A DNA stretch of 64,000 nt from Combretum micranthum (taxonomy: Eukaryota > Streptophyta > Magnoliopsida > Myrtales > Combretaceae): positions 124,001 to 188,000 of the forward strand of contig JAMXBD010000967.1 in the NCBI GenBank assembly GCA_024138025.1, written 5' to 3'. Each line of letters begins with the position of its first letter. The first letter of the stretch is position 1. The position numbers were made by a program, and so were the translations under genes. A model generated the notes under the pieces. It saw only the letters and a list, made by a program, of their open reading frames with translations, searched no databases and was not told where the DNA came from. This document shows, in pieces, positions 13,792 through 25,250 of this stretch.

Positions 13792-13878
13792 CACGGCAAG
13801 AGAGGGAGTATAGAGAGGGTTTTTACTTGAGTGAAAAATTTGAAAGAGTAAAAATGAGGAGAGAGAGAGTAAATAAGT

Positions 13879-13892
13879 ATATATATAGAGTA
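13879..13892 (-). promoter_or_regulatory. LTR TATA box, element B 3' LTR
   Basis: Read on the minus strand: CTCTATATATATAC, about 90 bp upstream of the (CA)n leader tract. The equivalent site in the 5' LTR, which would drive element B, is at 40226-40237. Confidence 0.55.
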
Positions 13893-14587
13893 AATTAGGG
13901 TTATTAGCTTAATAAATTAGATAAAAAAATTGCAAATGAGGGTAAATGGGGGGGGGGGTGGGGAGGTTGCGTCGGTTGGAGGGGAGAAAGAGAGAGAGAG
14001 ATTAAATTTAATTTGTTTTGTAATTTATGTAATAAAAAGTCTTAATTTGTAATAATTTGTTAAGAAACAAATTTTCATTGGAAAAGAAAATGAAATTGGG
14101 TATTTGTAAGGATATAAGAGTAGGGAGTGGCTTGTGAGTGTAGTAGGTTGTACTTGTGAATAGTAAACAAGACAATTACTTTACCGGTAGTAAAGAAAAT
14201 ACGAGAAAAAGCTATATCTGTAATTTTTATAAACCGAAAAATTATAAAACTTATTTTTTTAAAATCCTTATTAAATTTCGGTTCTAAAGAGTATTTCGGA
14301 ATATTTTTTCGAATTTCTAGTTCCGGGGCTCGCTTTTTTCTGTAATGGATCTCGGGAAGGCCTGGAATAGAGATTTTTTCAAAATAAGAACTTTTTATGG
14401 TTGGAAATATACTTTAAAAGAACATCCCACATTAAATTACTTTATAAAAGTTCTTTTAGTTTGAAACTGAAGGAAAGCCGGATCCAAGATTCCTAGGTTT
14501 CTCTCTCAAGCTTAAGCTAATCGGGTTTAGGGTTTTGGTCTTCGGTTTTCATAGTTTACTTGTTTATTAGGAAAACTGGGGTTTACC

Positions 14588-14603
14588 ACCTATCCACCCT
14601 AAA
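14588..14603 (-). promoter_or_regulatory. Element B polypurine tract
   Basis: Minus-strand TTTAGGGTGGATAGGT lies between the pol stop codon and the 3' LTR start, matching the position of the tract in element A. Confidence 0.75.
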
Positions 14604-14616
14604 CAGAGTTTTGTCC

Positions 14617-15515
14617 TCAAAACTGAATTGATGTACCTTCTTTTTCAAACAACTCAAGGTACTTCCTCCGAATTTACTCTTCAACTTCCCATGTTGCTTC
14701 CTCGGAGGCATTATTTCTCCACAACACCTTAACATACTGAATTTCCTTGCTCCGTAACTTTTGGGTTTTCTTATCCAAAACCTTTATGGGATGTTCTTCA
14801 TAGGTCAGATTTTCCTTTAGTTGAATGGGTTCCAATTCCAAAATCTTTTTAGGGTTGGGTATGTACTTCCTTTGAGACCGACACATTGAACACATTATGA
14901 ACTCCTGATAGGTTTGGTGGTAGGGCTAGCCGGTACGCTAAGTCTCCAACTCTTTCCAAGATTTCGAACGGTCCAATATGCCTCGAACTTTGTTTCCCTT
15001 GGGTGCGTACCCTTCTTATACTCTTAATTGGACTTATCTTTAGATACACGTGGTTACCCACTTGGAATTCGAGCTCTCTTCTTTTTAAATCCGCCCAACT
15101 CTTTTGCATGTCTTGAGCTTCTTTCATTTTCCATTGGATCACCTTCACCTTCTCGGACGCTTCTTGTACTAACTCTGGCCCGATAGCAAGTTTTTCCATG
15201 TCATCCCAAAACAGAGGGGACCTACAATGCCGTCCATATAGGGCTTTGTAGTGTAGCATCTGAATAGTTGAGTAGTAGCTGTTGTTGTAAGCAAACTCAA
15301 TGAGGGGTATATGGTTATCCCAGTTCCCTTTGAATTCCAAAACACAGGCTCTTAACATGTCTTCCAAGGTTTGGATTGTCCGCTCAGACTGTCCATCTGT
15401 CTGAGGGTGGTATATAGTATTGAAGTGCAACTTTGTACCCAAACTCTTATGTAGACTTATCCAGAACTTGGACACAAATCTCAGGTCCTTATTTGAATGA
15501 TTTCCGCTAGTATTT
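14617..15515 (-). pseudogene. Element B integrase core end, C-terminus, chromodomain
   Basis: This is the second half of the element B integrase, cut from the first half by the solo LTR at 15516-20575. In order: SNKDLRFVSKFW (second catalytic region), HPQTDGQSERTIQ with the catalytic Glu present, KALYGRHCRSPLFWDD, the C-terminal barrel (VYLKISPIKS, YRLALPPNLSGVHNVFNVSV), then a chromodomain (HPIKVLDKKTQKLRSKEIQY, VKVLWRNNASEEATWEVEE). A frameshift occurs near 14870-14890. The usual second Asp of the D,D35E triad is Asn (SNKD). The stop is TGA at 14617-14619, right before the polypurine tract. Confidence 0.9.
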
Positions 15516-18500
15516 TATCACGCCCCGAAGGGTATCCTAAACGTGGCAATCCACCGTACACAATATTAAAGCCTAGGAATGACCACCTCAGTTACGTGAA
15601 GGCTTCCATACTATGTACAAGGCGTCTAACACATGGAGGAGACACATCGAAGTGATACATTTTATATTGATACAACTTGAGTAACAATGTAAAGGAAATA
15701 CAATTCACTATACTTCAATTACAAATCATCCAAAAATTTCACTACATAAACTATTACAAGTCAATTCACAAAACCTAGCTAATATCTTCAAGTATTCTTA
15801 CTTCCTGCCAAAATCCCGAAGTCATATTTGACTCCAACCATCTCGGTCCTTAGGTAGCATTCTTTCGTCAACCTGTTTAATTCAAACATTTATTGGGGTA
15901 TAAGCTACACTAGCTTAATGAGAATTCCCTTAATTTCGAACCATAACAAGCAAGTTATAAATCATCCATATGCTATGCATGAACAAACACATGAATAGAC
16001 AATTATGTATGGATATCCAAAACCCATACACAATGGATTTACGCCCTCCGTATCAAGGGTTAGGGATGGTATTGAAAGTCTACATGATCGCTGCTAGTCC
16101 CTGAAGCCCCCCAGGCTCATAGCACTCGACTTGGCTAAGCTCACACATGGAATGCATCCTCGACGCGCCTTAGTTCCCTATGAATGAGCTCTGATACTGG
16201 GTCTCATTATCCAAATGAGTCCTTGGACCATATCGATTGACCTGCTTAGGAGTAGCACGCTACCAAATGCAATATGTCCGATGCGATGCATGACCAGTTT
16301 GTTTTTACTTAGGTCAAATTATTCATACATTCTATAGAGTAACCAACCAATATCATACACATAAACAGAAATAATATCAACAGTATAGTTATTTAATCAA
16401 ATCATGGTTTCAATATGATTTAGTATTCTTTGGCATACATACATCAAAGTCTTATCATCTATCCCATCCCCATTCATATCGGTTTTTATCTTGTTTCTAT
16501 AATTCTAATGCAACTAGTTACAAGCACAAACAAGGTAACAAAATAAGATGAAAGCTCACTCGGCCATTGGATCACCGGTCTCTTAGTAAAAGTAATCCGG
16601 TGGTAGGGAATCGTCGATTTCGGGGTTACCTAAAAAGAAAGAAATACCATAATAAGTATTTCATCACTTAACTAATCAAAACTATTTAACAAAACTAGTA
16701 CATTCATAATTTTCGTCCTACGCGGGAATTCCAACTTAAAATGGCCATAACTTGGTCGTTTTAACTTGGAATTTAGCAAATTATATATCGATTTCTATCT
16801 ACTTTGAAAGATCTGTCTAATTATAAAATCATATTTAAGTTTTGAAAACTTTTAAGCTTCGAAAATATTTGATTAGTTCATATCAGTAGCGAAAACAATT
16901 TTAGAAAATTGATTTTGTAAAAGTTCATGAAGTTTTACTATCCAAAGCAAGTATACATGCAATATGAACAAATTACTAACATAAATGATATGTCATGAGA
17001 TATATATGTACATGTTCTTGATGATAGTTAATAAAATAAATTTTTAGAAAACTTTTTCCTTGTAAGATTTTATGAAAAATCAACTTAGAAAAACTGGTCT
17101 TGTATTCTTGATAATCTTCACTTGTTTTTAAAAAAACTCCTTGATAAAATATATTTATTCTTATTAAAATTAAGCCTTTATTATGTGTATTCCTTAAGGC
17201 CTTTATTTTTCAACAAAAATTTCCATTTTACACTTTGTTAACATGTTTTTAAATATGGTTCATCCCAAAATCCGAATTTTGTAAAATTTGTTTTTGTGGT
17301 GATTCCTTTAAGTAAACTCATTTTATACTTAGAAAATGAAGACCCAATCATACCTAGCCACTAGGGACTTCATTTCTTTAATAGAAATCCTATTTTGAGT
17401 TTGAAAAGTATGGGTTTTCATACTAATACTCCATTATTACGAATTTCTTAAAATGACAACAATTCAAATTTTCCTACTTTATTTCTACTCCTTGTTCCAC
17501 ATGTTTTTCTTAGCAAATCCCATCTCAACTTATAAAAATCATTACTTGATGATATCTATGACTTATACTCTTCATTTTTCATATAAAACACAAGTTTTGG
17601 AGTTGATAAAAGGGTTTTAAGGCATGGTCTTGAAACCATCCGAATTTCACAAAGTTATGATAAAACTCAAATTTTATACTTTATAATCTCTTCCTATTTT
17701 GAGAATCTCTATTAGTAGATCTACCATTTACTTATCAAAAACATCTCCTATTGATTCCTATTCCATAAGCCTTTCATTTTTTAAACAAATCCTTCATTTT
17801 GGTGTTGAAAAATGGGTTTTAAAAATTGGTCTTGGTCGAGATCTAAATTTACAAAATTAGTTTTTGGACATATCTTTTGATAAAATCCATCTAAACTTAT
17901 GAAAAATTATCCTTTACATATCCTATCTTAAGAGCCTTCCATATCTTGAATAAAAACTTCATTTTTAAGTTGGAAAACATGTTTTCAAACTAGGCCTTGG
18001 CCTAAATTCGAAAATAGAGTTTTTTTTTGAAAAATAATATTTGAAAATAATCTTTGAACCATATAAAATGAAGTCTTGATGATGTATATACATTAAGCCT
18101 TCATTATCTCAAGTAAAAATTTTATTTTGACACTTGGAAAGTGGTTTTTAAAATGGGTCTTGCCTAGATACGAATTTCACTATTTTTGTTTAAGTTCAAA
18201 ACCAAAATCTACACTTTCTATGAGCATAGATATAAGAAATCCATGGTAGTAAACTATAAACTCATAGATCTAAACTTACTCATCAAGATCATTCATTTAT
18301 GATTTATTCCCTAAGCCCTTCATTTTAAATGAAATAACACATTTTGAAGTTTAAAAAATAGCTTTTCTAAATATGGTTCCCTTTTTATCCGAATTTTCAA
18401 AAATGATTTTTGTTGAAACTAAAATAGATCTTGAGTTTTGTAATACTTTCCTACTACCATCAAGCTATTACAAGTTATTTAGGAACACCAAACAAAATTC

Positions 18501-20575
18501 TAATGCATGTATGAACTTAAAACAACTAGATCTAGTTTAGTATACTAGTTATAAATGCATGAACACTATGATGGTTATGTGAGTGATGAATATATGTACA
18601 AATCATTAGCAATAACAACATAACTTGAAAAAAAAAAAAAATAATAGTAAAATAACTCAAATAACAAGATCTAAAACATAAACAAAATCAAAGCTGCAAA
18701 AAAAGTTAGATCTACAAAATATAACTACTTTTAGTAAGAAAATAATAAAATAATAATACAAGATAATAATCATGGATAAGAGGAGTGTTTCATTTTGGCA
18801 TCATCATCCTTAGCTTTTAAGCTTGTGGAAGGTCATTTGATGCATGAAACTCTCACTATACTTTACCGATATCATCTATGGAAGCTTTGGACAAGATTTT
18901 TATCAAAGGATCTTGAAGAAATAAGTGTGGGACCTCATTTTATTGAATAGTGGCAGCAAGGTTTTCTTATAGGAATAAGAGAAAATTAAGAGAGAAAGAG
19001 AGGAAAAATAGAGAGAAAAAGGTAAGGAATGGTAAAGGGTTGAAGGTGTAAATGAGAGAGAGAGAGATAGAATGAGTTAAAGACACATTAAATGAAGTAA
19101 AAATAAATAAATAAATGGCAGCCAATGATAGTACTATAGCAGACGTGATTTTAGAGGAGAGAGGGAAGAGAGTTTAGTTGGTTTTTAACTTGAAATTATA
19201 ATGTGTAATCAATGTGTATGTGTTGCTACTTAAAGAAGGATTGGAAAAGATTTATTTTAATCAATTTGGGAGTAAATCAAAGGACAAAAGGCAGCAAAAG
19301 AAGTCAAAAATTCTGCCATGAAGTGTAGAAAGATTGAAGTGAAAAAGAAGTAATGTGTGAAAGGTGTACTTAAAGGTATGGGTTTGTAAGAGTACTTTCT
19401 TAATAAATAAAATAAAAATAAGAAAAAAATAGAAAATGTATTCCAAATTTTTGTAGCAGGTTTTTCATAATAAAAATAACATAATTAATTAATTTATTTT
19501 AGTGAATTATCTAATAAGTTACCGGTATGATCAAAATACGCGAATATGAGCTATAATTGATATTTTTATAACCCGAAAAATTATAAAAAATTATTTTATG
19601 AAATAAAAATATTTTTTAAATTAATTAATTTTATTTTTAGTATCGGGTCTTAAATAAAAACTGATCGATAAAAAACCGAACTACTAAATTTTAAAAAACA
19701 AAATTTTCTATGATATATAAAATATTTATCTAAAAATATAAGGGTTTATAAGAATAGTAAATTATGTAATGAATAGTAGTGAATAATACAAAAGACCAGT
19801 TAATTACCGATACTAATGAAATACGAATATAATCGCAAAATCAGATAATTCTAGTTATCGAAAAATTATTAAACTGATATTTTAGAAATCCTTATGAAAA
19901 TACGAGTCTAATGGTATTAATGGTACATTTTTTTTTCTCGAGCCCTGGGACACGCTTTTCAAAGTCTATATCCGAACGGGTTCGAAATAAGTAAAAAATT
20001 TACCAATATAATATTTTTAAGCGACCTTATATTACTACGACCTACTCTACACACTTAAACTACACCTTGGCCTCTAAGGTTAAGAGCACGAGATTGCTGG
20101 ACTTAAACTACTATATTCCACTTAGGGTTCCCGGGTGATTTTTCGGTTTAGATCTTTACCATGAAAATTGATGTTTTATGTTTATACAACATATTTAATT
20201 TCAGAAATTTATTTTAAATTTTATTTTTGTAAGTATTTAATATCTCTTAATATTTTCGGTATTCTTGGAATTGAGTTTTATTTCCAAAGGTTTATCGTTA
20301 TTTACTTTTTAGTAATTTGTTTTTTGGTTCTATATTACCTGATTTTAAAAGTCAGAGTTAAGTATGGAATTTGTCGTATGTAGTGGTTTTGAATTTGAAG
20401 ATTGTTGAGTTCTTATTTTATTTTTAAGGAATCTCATTTTCTCAAGATTAAGAAATTTCTGGATTCGTTTGTGATTTAGGACTAGTTGAAGTTCGGTTTT
20501 CATTGAGAGTCATTTTTAGAGTTTATTTTCGATGTTTATTTTGGAATTATTTACTGGAATTTTCTGGGGCATATA
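15516..20575 (-). mobile_element. Solo LTR, long type, in element B integrase
   Basis: It starts TATCACGCCCC (TG mutated to TA) and ends GGGGCATATA (expected CTTACA). Joining the flanks restores the integrase sequence from LHGI to LAEII. The right flank starts tatgc and the left flank ends tattt, consistent with a 5-bp duplication that has mutated. At 5060 bp it is 421 bp shorter than the sister copy at 5742, which fits two missing tandem units. The conserved block lies at about 16725-16830. A distinct cassette at 16040-16300 replaces the wording found in the sister copy. Confidence 0.85.
17178..18410 (-). repeat. Diverged tandem array inside long LTR, seven units
   Basis: Units begin near 17178, 17348, 17555, 17755, 17918, 18078 and 18302, with the same word order as the array at 7330-9066. 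Units equivalent to those at 8047 and 8258 of the sister LTR are missing. Confidence 0.6.
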
Positions 20576-21152
20576 TATGCCGTGTAGTCGCACAATCTCT
20601 CGAATGTAGATCTAGCCAACTTGTCCATTGAATAAGTCATGTTTATAGGTAGGAAGTGCGCTGACTTAGTTAACCGATCCACTATTACCCATACTACGTC
20701 ACAACCCAAGGAAGTCTTTGGAAAACCACACACAAAGTCCATGGATATCTTATCCCACTTCCATTTAGGGATGGGTAAAGGCTTTAATAATACTCCTGGC
20801 CTTTGGTGTTCTACTTTCACTTGTCGGCAAAGCAGGCACTTCATTACATAATCTGCTATATCCCTTTTCATGCCATTCCACCAATAGTGGCTTTTCAAAT
20901 CCTGGTACATCTTGGTACCTCTATGATGCATAGTGTAACCGAAGTTATGGGCTTCACTCATTATCTCTTTTCTTAGTTCCCCATCTTCGGGCACACACAA
21001 TTTGCTCTTTATTCTGACCACCTCTTCGTCATCTATTGCGAAGTCTAGGTATTTTCTTTCTTGAGTTTCCTTTTTAATCTTTTGTATTACTTCATCATAC
21101 CTTTGGGCTTCTTTGATCCTTTCAATCAAGGTTAGTTCCACTACTAAATGAG
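20576..21152 (-). pseudogene. Element B integrase, zinc finger and core start
   Basis: Minus-strand translation gives the integrase linker (MELTLIERIKEAQRYDEVI), an HHCC zinc-binding region (EAHNFGYTMHHRGTK, later CLLCRQVKVEHQRP) and the first catalytic region (KISMDFVCGFP, VWVIVDRLTKSAHFLPINMT). A one-base deletion after MDKLA shifts the frame; the other frame reads IYIREIVRLHGI, the expected sequence. The gene then meets the solo LTR at 20575 and resumes at 15515. Integrase would insert the cDNA into chromosomes; this copy is dead. Confidence 0.9.
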
Positions 21153-21610
21153 TTATTTCAAGCTCCGCACTTGGTTTACGAACTCGATTATCAACTTCTC
21201 AAAATCTCTGACTAGATCTCTTTGACTTGTGATTAAAGTAGCTAGTTCTCCATAATTTTTCCGACTTAAGGCATCTGCAACTGCATTAACTTTCCCTGGA
21301 CAGTAATTTATTCCTAAATCATAGTCCTTTATCAGTTCCAACCATCTTCTTTGCCTCATATTTAGTTCCTTCTATGTGAATAAATACTTAAGACTTTTGT
21401 GATCCGTGTATACTTCACACCTTTGCCCATATATATAATGTCTCTAAAGTTTTAAGGCAAAGACAACTGCGGCCAATTCCAGATCATGTGTAGGATAGTT
21501 CTGCTCATGAGGTCTTAACTGTCGAGAGGCATAGGCAATAACCTTTCCTTCTTGCATTAGTACACATCCAAGGCCATTCCTTGAAGTCACTATGCACCGT
21601 ATAAGATTTT
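21153..21610 (-). pseudogene. Element B RNase H
   Basis: It follows RT directly. SYTVHSD carries the first Asp; after a frameshift the other frame contains [20 protein letters not shown] (second and third acidic sites). The C-terminal part is [20 protein letters not shown] followed by [12 protein letters not shown]. RNase H degrades the RNA strand during reverse transcription. In-frame stops are present in the middle (for example near 21372 and 21453), so no intact domain remains. Confidence 0.88.
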
Positions 21611-22580
21611 TCTAGGTCTAGCAGAACTAAGATTGGTGCCGATACCAACCGTTGTTTTAACTCTTGAAAACTCTGTTCTTGTTTATCCATCCAAACAAAC
21701 TTTTCACTCTTTTGTGTCAACTGAGTCAGGGGCTTAGCTATCTTCGAAAAATCCTTCACAAACTTGCGATAATAGCCAACCAATCCTAGGAAACTCCTCA
21801 CTTCAGTAACTGTTTGTGGCTGTTTCCACTCCACTACAGCCTTAATCTTTTCTAGGTTGACTGATATCCCTTCTCCTGTTACAACACGTCTAAGAAAAGA
21901 TATTCTATCCAACCAAAAGTCACATTTGGATAATATGGCGTACAACTTGTTTTCCCTCAAAGTTTGTAATGCCATCCGAAGATGTTCCTCATGTTGTTCC
22001 TTATTCTTAGAGTACATCAAAATATCATCTATGAAAACGATTACACACTTATCTAGAAGTGGCTTGTAGACCCTATTCATAAGATCCATAAATGCAGTTG
22101 GTGCATTGGTCAGTCCAAATGACATCATCAGAAATTCGTAATATCCATAACGGGTACAAAAATCCATCTTTAGTACATCTTTAGGCTTTATTCTTAGTTC
22201 ATGACATCTTGAGCGCAAATCAATGCATGAGAATACACACGCTCCTTGGAGTTGATCAAACAAATCATCAATCCTCGGTAAGGGGTATCGATTCTTGACT
22301 GCAACCTTATTTAGCTTACGATAATCGATACACAACCTCATAGATCCATCCTTCTTTTGTACAAATAGGACATGTGTGCCCCATGGCGACACACTTGGTC
22401 TTATGATGATCTAAGAGTTCCTGCAATTGGGTCTTTAGCTCCTTTAACTCAGCCGGTGCCATCCGGTATGGTGCCTTAGATATTGGTTTGGTATCTAGAG
22501 CCAAAATAATTTCAAAGTCAATTTCTCTTTTCGGTGGTAACCCAAGTAATATTTCTGGAAACACATCCAAATACTCATTT
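21611..22580 (-). pseudogene. Element B reverse transcriptase
   Basis: Motifs in order: [84 protein letters not shown], then the catalytic [10 protein letters not shown] (about 22024-22035), followed by thumb and connection ([14 protein letters not shown]). A frameshift sits just before SVSPWG, where the usual DQGF has lost bases: 22316-22846 is read in one frame and 21505-22392 in another. Several conserved residues differ ([12 protein letters not shown] instead of SKIDLRSGYHQL). This is the longest uninterrupted pol frame in the window, 295 codons. Confidence 0.92.
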
Positions 22581-22639
22581 ACCACTAGTATATCTTTTTC
22601 CTTCCGAGTTTCCTCCTCATCCAAAATACCTTCGATACG

Positions 22640-23061
22640 CACTATCTCTTCATCTTCCATCATTAATTCAAAAGAATTCAACCCAAGTTTTCTTGGAACC
22701 ATAGTTTCTCCCACGAACTCCACTCCTTTTCCTGATTGATCATTGAAGTTCACCATCCTCTTTTGGCAATCTACTACAGCTTTAACCTTGCTTAACCAGT
22801 TCATACCAAGTATAACTTCGTACTTATTCATCTTCAATACTATCAAATCACTCTAGAGCGATGCCTTTGGATCTCCAATGGACAGTCCCTTAATACTTCC
22901 CGAGTTGACACGAAACTTCCTGTAGGTGTCTAATCCTCAGGCTAGTGGTAGTTGTGGCTATGGGTAATCCAAGTCGCCCAGCTAAACTAGTGGCAACGAA
23001 CGAGTGGGTCGCTTCCGTGTCAAACAAAACATAAGCCTCAATTTCTTTCACCGTATGTGCC
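22640..23061 (-). pseudogene. Element B aspartic protease
   Basis: The active-site motif is AYVLFDTEATHSFV, where the catalytic DTG reads DTE. It is followed by GRLGLPIATTT and, further on, KYEVILGMNWLSKVKAVVDC, the second conserved protease segment. Stops at 22887 and 22855 break the frame. The family enzyme is a homodimer that processes Gag-Pol. The start shown is the inferred exon boundary. No plausible ATG precedes the domain in the same frame without crossing the stop-rich spacer. Confidence 0.85.
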
Positions 23062-23222
23062 TTGTGGTCAACAAACATCCATCACTACTCGATCCTAAAA
23101 CACTCTCACTACTACCTATTCAGAGGTTTTAGATTCCAGCTTTCCCTTTTCACAAGTTTTAATTCCTTAAAAGAAAACTGTTAAATAAAGAAATTTTAAC
23201 TTAAGAGGGTTTTGCGACTAAC
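23062..23222 (-). other. Gag-pol spacer of element B, candidate decayed intron
   Basis: Gag ends ...DSVLVTC-stop at 23218. The next recognisable pol residues start near 23061 in a different frame. The stretch between is AT-rich with several stops and does not align with the corresponding spacer in element A, although coding sequence on both sides aligns. Sense boundaries are CAT/GTTAGT at the left and CCACA/AGGC at the right. The donor GT is kept, but the place of the acceptor AG seen in A reads CA or AA here. It may be an intron whose acceptor has mutated, or a non-coding spacer. Confidence 0.45.
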
Positions 23223-24620
23223 ATGTCACTAAGACACTATCCATGCCATCTCCTTGGTCCAGGGCAGCCAACTCCACATCCTCATCGTCATCCTCCTCAA
23301 CCATCCACTGGCCCTCGAAATTGTAAAGTCTCGTTCCATGCATAGCTGATGCTGCAAGGCTTCCACTTTTACTCTAGGATCTCATAGTATCGGCATTGCT
23401 CGAAGTCCCAAAAGGTCGAGCGTCTACACTTTTCCTTTGCAAGCATTCATAAGCCAAGTGCCCTTTTTCTTTACAGATAAAGCAGGTTATGACCATTTTC
23501 TTCGGACATGCATAGACCATGTGGCCAGACTCGCCACAATAGTAACACTTATTCTTCAACTGCGGACACTACCTAGGGTAATGAGCCTCCTTGCACTTCC
23601 AGCAAATGATACTGGCCTTTGACTGATTTGGCCTCCCACTAGCATTGTGCTTAAATCCGTAGTATGGCTTGTACCGTTTTCCTTTAAACCCTGAACTCGA
23701 GGCATTGAACGGCCTCTTTCCAAACACTCTTTGGTCAGGTTCTTGGTATTTTCTCTTGTTAGCTCCTTCAATCACCCGAGCCTTTTCTACTAACTTCGGG
23801 TAGGTTCTCATGCCAAATTCTTCCAGTTTAATCCTTAGATCCTCATCCAAACCTCCCAAAAATACCTGTTTCTTCAGCTCCTCACTATCTCTGAAGGATT
23901 CGGGTACATACTATAACAGATGGGTGAACTCAGTCTCATACTGTTCCACAGTTCTACCTCTCTACTTGACATGCAAGAAGTTTGTATTGTATTTCACTCT
24001 TAAACTGGAGGGAAAATAATTTTCCAAGAATTCTCAATGAAACGACTCCCATGTGACGGGTAGAGTTAAACTTCTTCTTTTAGAGTCCCACTAGACTCTT
24101 GCATTGTACCTTAACATATATGCCTCACATTCCAACGACAAATATGGTGGAGTCTCATAAGCTGCAAAGGAGTGCTTAATCTATGCTAACTAGTCTTCGG
24201 CTTCATCAGGTTTGCCGAAAGCCCCATCAAAATAGTAGCTGCTCTTTATAAAGTCTGATAGAGAGCTTCGGTGAGGCCTTCGATATAGCGGAGGCGGTGG
24301 TAACAGTGCATTATGAGAATGCTCTTCCTATGGAGCTGGGACCTCAGCAGTAACTTCCTGGTGATCTGTGGGTGGTGGTGGTAGCGGGGCAGAATCCCTG
24401 ACACTTTGTCCTTGTTGCGGGTTATGATTTTGATTTTGGTTCTGGATGAATGTGTTTAAAAGATTGGCCAACTACTCGATCGCATTCATCATTTCATTTT
24501 GTGGATTCTGGGGTGCTACTCCTTGTTGGTTTGGTTGAGATATTATGGGTTGGTTGGCTTCGTTCGGGAGAGGTTCTTACTCCCGATTGCAAATCCGACG
24601 GTTTCGTCTGTTTGTGCATT
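23223..24620 (-). pseudogene. Element B gag
   Basis: The N-terminal part is basic (RRNRRICNRE), followed by a Gln/Asn/Pro-rich stretch and the capsid-like core (SYYFDGAFGKPDEAED, then GGLDEDLRIKLEEFGMRTYP). Three zinc knuckles follow: CWKCKEAHYPR-stop-C (unusual spacing CX2CX3HX4C), CYYCGESGHMVYAC and CFICKEKGHLAYEC. The C-terminus resembles element A (YNFEGQWM, acidic DDDED). Gag packages the RNA and forms the particle. There are many stops and frame changes; the start is uncertain, with an ATG at 24617-24619 that is one base out of frame. Confidence 0.85.
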
Positions 24621-25250
24621 ATTTCGTAAGTATTAAGGTTTCCTTTAAGTTTGAGTTATAAAGCTAAATTTTGAATTCATGGAATTATAAAATCAACTAC
24701 GTCTATCTAAAGATAAGGAATCAAAATAGGAATCCCAAATCATGAAATCTCAAGAATAGATCAAAATAAAGCATTGAAGTATAAAGATCATAATAGAACC
24801 ACAAAGTCGAAATCAATCATGATGATGCGATGAATGGAATGATGCTGATGCTTCCAAAAATCCATTGTTATCCATTATGATATTGCATGACTTTAATTAT
24901 TCGAAATACTTTGTTACTCATATTAAGAAATGGTACTATTCCTTTCGAATAAAACACATAGAATTTCACTAGAAAGCGAGGTCTTACATTAGTCAATAGT
25001 TTTACTTTTAGGTACACAAAACTTGCCTTATCGCTATTCCAGTACTAATCCTATACTCTAATAAACGATTAAACAAAAAAGAAGCAAATAACAAAAGATA
25101 AAAGATACACCATACTAGATTCATTAAAGAACCTAAGAGCAAAGTGGCATCCCGCATTGCTTATTACAAAAATTCCTATTGGACTATAAATGTTTAGCTT
25201 GTTTCCATCTTTCTCCTTCATCAATCAGAATCTCCCGGGGTAGGACTCGG
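24621..25250. other. Spacer between extra ORF and gag of element B
   Basis: AT-rich sequence with no frame of note on either strand and no repeat that I recognise. Element A has only a short stretch here before its inserted LTR at 45433. Confidence 0.6.

Larger units (their letters stand above)
5397..14587 (-). mobile_element. Element B 3' LTR, interrupted
   Basis: On the plus strand it starts TGTCACGCCCC at 5397 and ends GGGGTTTACC (expected TTACA) at 14587. Removing the solo LTR at 5742-11222 and its duplication leaves about 3.7 kb. Removing the 233-bp MITE at 12060 brings it to about 3.47 kb, matching the partner LTR. The conserved LTR block lies at about 12335-12440. Just before the insertion the LTR reads ctcctatacc; it resumes gtacctgatctg at 11223, and the partner reads ctcctgtatctgatctg at 26927. 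Confidence 0.9.

Noticed and set aside
18628..18641. Poly-A run as a LINE or SINE tail
   Set aside because: It lies inside a solo LTR with no upstream LINE or SINE sequence and no flanking duplication.
15511..20580. Preference for inserting into integrase genes
   Set aside because: Two nested insertions in integrase (B in A, solo LTR in B) are too few, and integrase is a large part of each internal region; chance suffices.
22488..22739. Plus-strand frames such as 22488-22739, 21857-22069 and 20639-20851
   Set aside because: They are antisense to the recognisable protease, RT and integrase of element B.
20551..23078. Possible endogenous pararetrovirus
   Set aside because: An integrase with chromodomain, paired LTRs and the order RT, RNase H, integrase identify a Ty3/gypsy chromovirus; no movement-protein-like region was seen.
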